42,604 nt of DNA from Candidatus Methanoperedens sp. Its GTDB lineage: Archaea; Halobacteriota; Methanosarcinia; Methanosarcinales; Methanoperedenaceae. Numbering within the stretch: the first letter of the stretch is position 1; every line of letters starts with the position of its first letter. The stretch is taken from contig VEPN01000024.1 of the NCBI GenBank assembly GCA_012026835.1, forward strand, positions 1 to 42,604, written 5' to 3'. The position numbers and the translations under genes were made by a program. Shown one piece after another: positions 39,605 to 42,604 of this stretch. Below the pieces are notes generated by a model that was not told the DNA's origin, searched no databases, and saw only the letters and a list, made by a program, of their open reading frames with translations.

Positions 39605-40690
39605 TTGGATAAAAACGGTACAGGTGAGAATTTGGCCAGACCATTTCAGTCGATTGATGGAAATGAGGACTATTTCAGAATGATAATAGATTCATCCCCG
39701 GATGGAATAATGGTTGTAGATGAACAAGGTAGATTTGAATTTGTGAACGATTCTTTTTGTAGAATAACCGGCTGGCCGGAGGATGAAATAATTGGTCATC
39801 ATATTAAAAAAATGATTCCTGAAGATGAGCGCAATTTTGTCATCCGGCAGTGGGATGATGTCCGGGAAGGAATTCCGGGTGATTTTGAAACGAAAATAAT
39901 GACCAAAAGTGATGAGATCAAATATGTAAAAGTGACCCATACATTGAACACAATAGATGGGAAAAAGAAGATTGTATCCATTACCAGGGATATTACGGAT
40001 TTTAAAAAGTATGAATCAGGCCTAAAAGAATCCGAGGCAAAATACAGGGAACTTTTTGAGAATGCCGATGACCCCATGTACACCCATGACCTTGAGGGAC
40101 GCTTTCTTTCAGTGAACAAAATGGGGCTGAAGATACTGGGAGGTTCGGAAGAGGAAATCATCGGATCCAATGTATCACAGTGGCTTGCACCCGATAGTTA
40201 TAACGTATTCAGGGAACGCGTGAAAAAGATACTTGCAGGGCAGCCTGTGGAAGAGCCTGTGGTAATCGAGGTCATATGCAAAAACGGGGAACATAAATGG
40301 GGAGAGGTGAGAACGAGGTTGTTCAGGAATGGGGACAAGATAATAGTCCATGGCATAGCAAGGGATATTACAGAAAATATGACGCTTAAGCAAGAACTGA
40401 ATAAATCAAATAAACAGCGCAAGCTTCTGTGCTATCTGATCGGAGGTACGCGCGGGGGAAAAAACCGTGCATTGATATTGAAACATCTTGTTGACAGGTC
40501 TTATAATGCGCATCAGTTAGCTAAACTTCTGGGTATGGATTATAAAACTATCAGGCATCATCTTAAAGTCCTTATTAAGAATGGGATTATCACAAAAGGC
40601 AATGACGGATACACTGATTTGTATTTTTTATCAAAAAATGTTGCAGAAAGCCTGTATTCCTTTTCAGATAACAAAGAGAAGATACATTAA
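39605..40690 (+). CDS. PAS-PAS-HTH one-component sensor regulator
   Basis: A 361-residue protein with two PAS domains (about 20-135, DYFRMIIDSSPDGIMVVDEQG; and 140-265, KYRELFENADDPMYTHDLEG with the PAC end WGEVRTRLFRNGDKIIVHGIARDIT) and a C-terminal ArsR-like winged helix (about 285-345: NAHQLAKLLGMDYKTIRHHL, then KVLIKNGIITKG). There is no kinase domain, so the sensor acts directly on DNA. No membrane segment, so cytoplasmic. The start is TTG. It may control the neighbouring surface-protein/ABC genes, but that is only proximity. Confidence 0.87.
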   Translation: MDKNGTGENLARPFQSIDGNEDYFRMIIDSSPDGIMVVDEQGRFEFVNDSFCRITGWPEDEIIGHHIKKMIPEDERNFVIRQWDDVREGIPGDFETKIMTKSDEIKYVKVTHTLNTIDGKKKIVSITRDITDFKKYESGLKESEAKYRELFENADDPMYTHDLEGRFLSVNKMGLKILGGSEEEIIGSNVSQWLAPDSYNVFRERVKKILAGQPVEEPVVIEVICKNGEHKWGEVRTRLFRNGDKIIVHGIARDITENMTLKQELNKSNKQRKLLCYLIGGTRGGKNRALILKHLVDRSYNAHQLAKLLGMDYKTIRHHLKVLIKNGIITKGNDGYTDLYFLSKNVAESLYSFSDNKEKIH

Positions 40691-40844
40691 TCCCTAACTC
40701 CGCCTGATTTACCCAATATTTTTTAAACTTAGCATTATAAAAGTTATTATTTACAAAAAATAAAGGAATCGGTATTAATTTCTTTAAGAATTTAAAGCAT
40801 AGCTATCTTAAGAAATAAGAGTGCTACGATTATATTAGATTATT

Positions 40845-40940
40845 ATGGCAATAGACCCTATATGCAAAATAGCAGCCCATGAAGCAAATACCCAGAGCAT
40901 GTTCATTTTCCAGATAAAAACCTGTTATTTGTGGGGATGA
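40845..40940 (+). pseudogene. truncated YHS-domain fragment
   Basis: A 31-codon ORF begins MAIDPICK, the signature opening of YHS-domain metal-binding proteins, and continues for the length and spacing of the YHS domain (HEANTQSMFIFQIKTCYL aligning with the usual 'DEkta...y.GktYyFC') before stopping where the C-x-P-G-C part should follow. The last half of the domain is therefore missing. The TGA overlaps the ATG at 40937 as ATGA. It is either a remnant or a coupled leader ORF for the next gene. Confidence 0.4.
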
Positions 40941-40942
40941 AA

Positions 40943-41809
40943 ATGAAGAAGATTACTGGTTTATTGATGCTACTTCTCATAATTACCCTTTCCCCTTCTG
41001 TTTTTGGGGCAGACTCCAGTAACTCTGCACTATCACCAGATGACAGTACCTCTTTCACCAAAATCTATGTGGATGGATTCAGCGTAAATTCCAATGGCTT
41101 CAAGCTTATCCTGAGGACTTATGAACGACACCAGGAGATACATTTTAAACCTTTTCTTGCTGATATCGAGTATATCATTATGACAGAAGGGCGGGTCATT
41201 TATTCAGAGAAGGTTGAACAGATCACATTATCCGCAGGTAGCGGAGGAGAAATTGTCCTTGATCACCATGGGCATGTAGCTCTTGAAGCAGGTAAGAATT
41301 ATACTGGCATGGCAAAAATTTACATATACGACCAGGGTACTCCTGAATATTATCTGGCCGAAAGCTCGAATTTTACGGCCAGGAACGACGCCGATATTAC
41401 CGAAGTGTACGGTGACAGCATAGGTGCAAGTGCTACCATTAAAAGCAAGTCTATGGTTCCCCTTGATGCTAAAATCATCTTCAATTTGAAACAGGATGGA
41501 AGGGTCATTGAAACAAAAGAAATTGCAGCTCCTTCTATTATGTCAAACGACAAAGAAAAAACTGTGAACATCCTGTGGAGTGACAATTTAAAAGAAGGTA
41601 CATACATGGTTTCAGTGAGGTTGGAAGGGAATGATATCACAGTTAACCACGATAAGGTCTTTACTGTTGAGAAAAGGGCAGCTTCGACTGCTGCCAGATC
41701 CACGACCCAACCGGCAAACAGTAGCGGTCACAGCGTTCCAGGTTTTACTCTGATTTCAGTGATTTTATCGATCTTTGCTCTTACCCTGATACGCAGATGG
41801 AGGAGGTAG
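40943..41809 (+). CDS. secreted PGF-CTERM surface protein
   Basis: A protein of 288 residues if it starts at the ATG at 40943, which has GGGGAT properly spaced; ATG 40937 and GTG 40931 are alternatives. It has a signal peptide (MKKITGLLMLLLIITLSPSVFGA), a beta-rich ectodomain of two parts, a Ser/Thr-rich linker (AASTAARSTTQPANSSGHS) and a PGF-CTERM tail (VPGFTLISVILSIFALTL then RRWRR) for archaeosortase processing and lipid anchoring. The ABC permease gene follows by three bases, so the two are likely partners. Confidence 0.82.
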   Translation: MKKITGLLMLLLIITLSPSVFGADSSNSALSPDDSTSFTKIYVDGFSVNSNGFKLILRTYERHQEIHFKPFLADIEYIIMTEGRVIYSEKVEQITLSAGSGGEIVLDHHGHVALEAGKNYTGMAKIYIYDQGTPEYYLAESSNFTARNDADITEVYGDSIGASATIKSKSMVPLDAKIIFNLKQDGRVIETKEIAAPSIMSNDKEKTVNILWSDNLKEGTYMVSVRLEGNDITVNHDKVFTVEKRAASTAARSTTQPANSSGHSVPGFTLISVILSIFALTLIRRWRR

Positions 41810-41812
41810 GGA

Positions 41813-42604
41813 GTGCCTGTTGACATACGTTCAGCCCTGTTCTACTCAAGAAGAGATATTCTTAAAAACAAAAAAATATTCATATTTATAACATTATCCA
41901 TTATTTTCGCAACTGCAAATATCATTGCCATTAACGGGCTTATGGATGGGATGATATACGATTTTGTTGACAACACGGTTGAATCGTCTATAGGCCACTT
42001 GAACATCTACCCCGATGATAATGAGCGTTTTATTGATGGGCTTGGTATAAAGGAACAGAGGCTGGCAGCGTTAAAAGAGGTAGAGGCATATTCACCAAGG
42101 CTCTCTGCAAGCGGAGTCTTATCACACAAAGAACTTTCTGCGCCTATCGTAGTTCTGGCCCTGGATCCTGAAAAAGAAAGGAAAGTGACAGAACTCCTCC
42201 AAAAACTCGACAGGGGCGCGCCTATAGACTCCAATGATAAGAATGCCATTCTTATTTCCTATCGTCTTGCAGAAGACCTGAAATTAGATGTCGGGGATGA
42301 AGCGGAGCTTGCCTTTGAGAACGGACAGGTCAAATTATATAATGTAAAAGGGATTGTCCGGACTGGAGACAAAGATTTTGACGGCTCCACAGTTGTAATG
42401 CCTCTTATTGAGGCTGATAGGCAGCTTGCAATTGATAATAGTGCTTCCGTTATCCTGATCAGGCTTTCGGATAAGGACCTGGCAGGTACATACAAGCAGG
42501 GGTTAATGCAGGATCTTGAAGTAAGTAATATTAAAACATGGAAGGAAGAGACCGAATTCTTGCTAAGTTTTGCAGATGCATGGAAAGGTTTTACTGCTGT
42601 TATA
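41813..42604 (+). CDS. LolC/E-MacB-type ABC transporter permease, cut by window end
   Basis: The first 264 codons of a permease that continues past the window. The GTG start has GGAGGT five bases upstream. The opening SALFYSRRDILKNKKIFIFITLSIIFATANIIA shows a first membrane helix (about residues 22-42), followed by a large extracytoplasmic domain (NTVESSIGHLNIYP, then VVLALDPEKERKV and NAILISYRLAEDLKLDVGD), the layout of MacB-PCD/FtsX permeases. The next helix appears to begin at the edge (FADAWKGFTAVI). It follows the PGF-CTERM protein and probably forms a lipoprotein- or substrate-export system with an ATPase beyond the window. Confidence 0.85.
   Translation, partial: MPVDIRSALFYSRRDILKNKKIFIFITLSIIFATANIIAINGLMDGMIYDFVDNTVESSIGHLNIYPDDNERFIDGLGIKEQRLAALKEVEAYSPRLSASGVLSHKELSAPIVVLALDPEKERKVTELLQKLDRGAPIDSNDKNAILISYRLAEDLKLDVGDEAELAFENGQVKLYNVKGIVRTGDKDFDGSTVVMPLIEADRQLAIDNSASVILIRLSDKDLAGTYKQGLMQDLEVSNIKTWKEETEFLLSFADAWKGFTAVI

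Noticed and set aside
1-42604. CRISPR array or Borg-type terminal or tandem repeats
   Set aside because: No regularly spaced direct repeats and no tandem-repeat tracts were found by reading; the gene content looks chromosomal.

Overview
The window reads as chromosomal DNA of a methane-metabolising euryarchaeon in or near the Methanosarcinales; I favour an ANME-2d / 'Candidatus Methanoperedens'-like organism. Support comes from the methanofuran enzyme MfnB, an F420-type FrhB protein, archaeal informational proteins (L37e, LSm, archaeal SepF, a ZPR1-like protein, a PUA protein, a multi-OB-fold RPA, Elp3), a CTP-type riboflavin kinase, a methanosarcinal S-layer domain, several PGF-CTERM tails, and TATA-box promoters, some apparently driving leaderless transcripts. 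The genus is inference; no rRNA or mcr gene is present.

Layout. 0-4 kb: a TerC-family membrane protein, an FrhB-like iron-sulfur flavoprotein, a gamma-class carbonic anhydrase, a small charged protein, a shortened PurC-like protein and a winged-helix protein. 4-9 kb: a ChrB-N-like protein coupled to a CbiL-CbiH fusion for cobalamin synthesis, an ABC-2 exporter, and a split lipoate ligase (LplB then LplA). 9-13.8 kb: accessory zone with a DUF457 membrane protein, a single-domain S-layer protein, a VapBC pair, a broken transposase, a very AT-rich sequon-rich membrane protein, and an internally deleted integrase abutting tRNA-Lys(CUU). 13.9-17.3 kb: housekeeping block with PurF, L37e (56 codons), LSm, PUA protein, SepF and ZPR1. 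17.3-22.9 kb: HisA-like protein, FAD-Rieske oxidoreductase, MfnB, a candidate structured RNA, a membrane protein and a Nif3 protein.

23-29.4 kb: an AT-rich pair (COG1078-type HD phosphohydrolase and winged-helix protein), Elp3, and a divergent cluster of two lipoproteins and small membrane proteins. 29.4-36 kb: the most interesting block. A NuoE/NuoF/short NuoG-like set is followed by an FMN-dependent glutamate-synthase-like protein, with a second paralogue transcribed divergently; it may be a redox complex in which an NAD(P)H diaphorase module feeds, or is fed by, GltB-like FMN proteins. RibK and RibB, which supply FMN, lie immediately downstream. 37.4-42.6 kb: an RPA-like protein, an Ogg1-like glycosylase, a PAS-PAS-HTH regulator, a truncated YHS-domain fragment, a PGF-CTERM surface protein and the start of a LolC/E-type ABC permease cut by the window end.

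No CRISPR array, rRNA, or intact insertion sequence was seen. All family calls are from reading the translations; no database search was run.
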